Positions 62,097 through 64,000 of a stretch of 64,000 bases of DNA are shown here, one piece after another. Below the pieces are notes generated by a model. The model had not been told where the DNA came from, searched no databases, and was given only the letters and a program-made list of their open reading frames with translations. The stretch is from Flavobacterium cupriresistens (GTDB lineage: Bacteria > Bacteroidota > Bacteroidia > Flavobacteriales > Flavobacteriaceae). Every line of letters begins with the position of its first letter. Position 1 is the stretch's first letter. The position numbers and the translations under genes were made by a program. Location: contig NZ_CP087134.1 in the NCBI RefSeq assembly GCF_020911925.1, positions 3,782,001 to 3,846,000 on the forward strand, in the 5' to 3' direction.

Positions 62097-62197
62097 CTAT
62101 TTGGTTGCTTTTCAAAGTATTACTAATGAAAAAGGTTTGTAGAAAATCCTATTTCAAAACCACATAAAAAAAATCTGTCGTATCAGGGTTGTTTTCC

Positions 62198-62227
62198 TTG
62201 TTTATCTCACATTTATGTCTATCTTTG
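62198..62227 (+). promoter_or_regulatory. Promoter of tRNA-Arg copy 2
   Basis: TTG at 62198-62200, exactly 19 bases, TATCTTTG at 62220-62227; the same arrangement as at 46011-46040 within a duplicated ~90-base upstream segment. Confidence 0.85.
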
Positions 62228-62282
62228 CACCCGCGATAAGCGCTCAAACAAAGCTGCTAAATGTAGTTCAACTGAGAAAAAA

Positions 62283-62356
62283 GGCCTCGTGGCGCAACTG
62301 AATAGCGCACTTGATTACGGCTCAAGAGGTTACTGGTTTGAATCCAGTCGAGGTCA
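62283..62356 (+). tRNA. tRNA-Arg (anticodon ACG), copy 2
   Basis: 74 nt, identical to the copy at 46099-46172, same anticodon ACG and discriminator A. Upstream similarity extends about 85-90 bases, with a few differences; downstream similarity stops after the tRNA. Confidence 0.95.
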
Positions 62357-62360
62357 CAAA

Positions 62361-62392
62361 AAAAGACAACTAGCAAATAGTTGTCTTTTTTT
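62361..62392 (+). terminator. Terminator after tRNA-Arg copy 2
   Basis: 12-bp perfect stem (62361-62372 with 62378-62389), 5-base loop, T run. Unlike the terminator after copy 1, so the duplicated segment ended at the tRNA. Confidence 0.88.
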
Positions 62393-62484
62393 TTATGCAT
62401 TAATATGTAGATTTATCAAGCCTTTACAACCTAACATTTCATGGTTCGATTGGATCAACACAAAAACCTGTGGAGTAGTAAAAA

Positions 62485-62847
62485 TTAAGCATAAATATTA
62501 GTAAGTCTAAAAAGGAAGTATTCTATATTTCTAACATCTCTGAATTTTGATCTAAATGCTTTTATTTTCGCGTTGAAAGATTCTGCCGAAGCGTTGGTGC
62601 TTCTGTTGTCAAATTAATTCAAAATAGTCTGATAGTGATTTGTAATTGTTCTGGAGATTGTATTAAGAGGCTTAAATCCAGATTGACTCACTCTTTCATG
62701 CCATTTGGCTAATTTTGCAAAAGCGAATAATGCAATCTCATTTAGAAATGGGTCTATCATATCATCATCGTCTCTCATATTTACTATTATTAATTGTTGT
62801 TCAACTAAGGTAAACAATTGATTTATTCCTCTAAGGAAGCCTATCAA
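62485..62847 (-). pseudogene. ISL3-type transposase remnant, C-terminal fragment with internal stop
   Basis: The minus-strand frame 62847-62485 encodes the end of an ISL3/ISAon1-like transposase: ...FAKLAKWHERVSQSGFKPL..., then, after an in-frame TAA at 62614-62616, the hallmark NRSTNASAESFNAKIKAFR and FRDVRNIEYFLFRL. Only about the last 120 codons remain. The N-terminal HTH and the first catalytic Asp residues are missing, so the element is dead. It lies just downstream of the duplicated tRNA-Arg. Confidence 0.85.
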
Positions 62848-63736
62848 ATTTTACTTTAGAACTTTTAAATTTTATGCTATGATAACCATTAACAGGCAGG
62901 CTAAAAGGAATAAAAATATACTCTAGTTTATTATTCCAGTATTTGAAATAAATCTTTTCCGCCCTTGGATAAAGCTTTTTCTTTGAGAAAGTGTCCTTTT
63001 TTTGACAATGTTCATCATAGATTGTATATTTTATTTCTGCCAAGCTATCCATTCCTCTACTTGCCGCCTTTGAAGGTTGTTTATTTTCTTGTGGAATCTT
63101 AAAGGATAGATAATGGAAATAAGGTATTTTTTGAAATTCAATATCATGATTGGATGAGAGATTGACATTCTCAGTAGAAACAAAAACTTTTTCTTCCTCT
63201 TTTTTCTGATTGATAAAAACTCTTTTTATTTTATAATTGTCTATTACGGAAAGTTTCATATTATTAGAATCGATCTTATCAAAACGCCATTCCTGTGTCA
63301 TTTTTTTATTTCTGAATTCTATCTTTCTAAAAAAATTTCCATCAGAAGAGATCTCCCTACCAAAGTAAAATGTATTAAGGAAATAGCTGTTAGGATATAT
63401 ATTTTTGCGGCTGTGAATAAGGTAGGCATCCGTTTTATCTTCTATATATCTTGACGGCGTGGTAGCAATATAGATGATTTCCTTATTGGGATTAAAAATC
63501 AGGTATTGGACTTCTATCAATAAATTTTTCTGTTCTTTTTTATTAGTAAGAGAAATAGAGTCTTTCGTTTTTTCATATTCTTCATTCAAATACAGTTTTC
63601 TAATAAATACATCGGATTGGGAATTAACCTCAATATAATTCGAAGTATAACATTCATTAGAATAAAAAAAAGTCCGCCCGCACCCAAAAGATAGTGCACC
63701 AGATACAATCAACAAAAAGTAAGCCGTCTTTTTCAT
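62831..63736 (-). CDS. Lipoprotein-like protein of unknown function
   Basis: 301 aa. N-terminal signal with a likely lipobox FGC (Cys19). The mature part is beta-rich with many Lys, Asn and Ile and includes a KAASRGMDSLAEIKYTIYDEHC segment. No family recognised. Its start overlaps the stop of the partial upstream gene (ATGA), and its end overlaps the transposase remnant by 17 bases, so the remnant was cut here. Confidence 0.75.
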   Translation of the reverse strand: MKKTAYFLLIVSGALSFGCGRTFFYSNECYTSNYIEVNSQSDVFIRKLYLNEEYEKTKDSISLTNKKEQKNLLIEVQYLIFNPNKEIIYIATTPSRYIEDKTDAYLIHSRKNIYPNSYFLNTFYFGREISSDGNFFRKIEFRNKKMTQEWRFDKIDSNNMKLSVIDNYKIKRVFINQKKEEEKVFVSTENVNLSSNHDIEFQKIPYFHYLSFKIPQENKQPSKAASRGMDSLAEIKYTIYDEHCQKKDTFSKKKLYPRAEKIYFKYWNNKLEYIFIPFSLPVNGYHSIKFKSSKVKFDRLP

Positions 63737-64000
63737 CTTGATAAGCTATTAAAATTATTGCCTTTTATGTAATAGGAAGGTTCAAATGTAAAACTGGCAT
63801 CATAGGGAACTATATGAAAAGAATTGTTTACCAGCCAGTGAATTTGGTGCTGTCCATCAAATCTAACGGAATTGTAAAATGATGCGGCAGCGCCATAACC
63901 ATGATGTTCATCATTAGATAAAAAATTAAATTTCCAAAGGCTTTTGTTAAATTCCTTTTGATACTCTTCTTTATAATCTACATTAGAGGCACAGATTGAA
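63733..64000 (-). CDS. Partial gene of unknown function, 5' end outside window
   Basis: The minus-strand frame is open from 63999 to the TGA at 63733-63735, which overlaps the ATG of the next gene (ATGA coupling). The visible 88 residues include FNFLSNDEHHGYGAAASFYNS, HQIHWLVNNSF and YIKGNNFNSLSR at the end. No family is recognised. Coupled translation suggests it works with the lipoprotein-like gene that follows. Confidence 0.7.
   Translation of the reverse strand, partial: SICASNVDYKEEYQKEFNKSLWKFNFLSNDEHHGYGAAASFYNSVRFDGQHQIHWLVNNSFHIVPYDASFTFEPSYYIKGNNFNSLSR

Overview
The window looks like chromosome of a Flavobacterium-type bacterium (Bacteroidota). The evidence is AT-rich DNA, TTG-N17-19-TAnnTTTG promoters, a type IX secretion (T9SS) C-terminal sorting domain on a delta-60 repeat protein, Bacteroidota-style lipoproteins, and many intergenic palindromes built on words such as cacgcagat/atctgcgtg. 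Most of the window is ordinary housekeeping and envelope genes with accessory stretches between them.

Layout. 1-8.8 kb: the 3' end of an OmpA-type lipoprotein, a Sua5/YciO/YrdC protein, a UvrD/PcrA helicase, a secreted delta-60 repeat protein, a TSUP permease and a small membrane protein. 8.8-10 kb: gene-free and full of repeats. 10.05-14.86 kb: the most interesting locus, a four-gene run coding for a 477-aa cysteine-rich repeat protein, an APH-like kinase, a HopA1-family protein and a LanC-like cyclase. 14.9-27 kb: patatin, M1 peptidase, a REP-associated (RAYT) transposase, a DPH6-like ATPase, an Asp/Asn hydroxylase, a DUF1697 protein, RecG, and a small PAS/sensor group. 27.6-36.8 kb: an RND efflux operon, bestrophin and pheT. 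36.8-44.7 kb: a muramidase with two large unrecognised proteins, divergent from a four-gene two-component signalling unit. 44.7-46.2 kb: a lipoprotein, apt and tRNA-Arg(ACG). 46.4-62.2 kb: an accessory stretch bracketed by a second identical tRNA-Arg, holding an M28 peptidase, orphan membrane and lipoproteins with cassette-like repeats, a PhyH/CDP-alcohol transferase/GtrA lipid cassette, an SDR, a Crp/Fnr regulator, a PL14-like lectin-fold lipoprotein and an N-acetylmuramoyl-L-alanine amidase. 62.4-64 kb: an ISL3-type transposase remnant and two coupled orphan genes.

The lead candidate for an undescribed system is 10051-14856. Kinase, HopA1-type lyase and LanC cyclase are the three activities of class V lanthipeptide synthetases (lexapeptide LxmK/LxmY/LxmX, related to thioviridamide TvaC/TvaD), otherwise known to me from Actinobacteria with short precursors. 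Here the presumed substrate is a large protein with four near-identical 37-aa modules plus a degenerate fifth. In every module and spacer each Cys has a Thr 3, 5 or 6 residues upstream, which is the spacing expected for methyllanthionine rings. A terminator-like hairpin separates the substrate gene from the enzyme genes, and I see no exporter, protease or decarboxylase next to them. The chemistry is inferred; the gene order, motifs and repeat register are read directly from the sequence.
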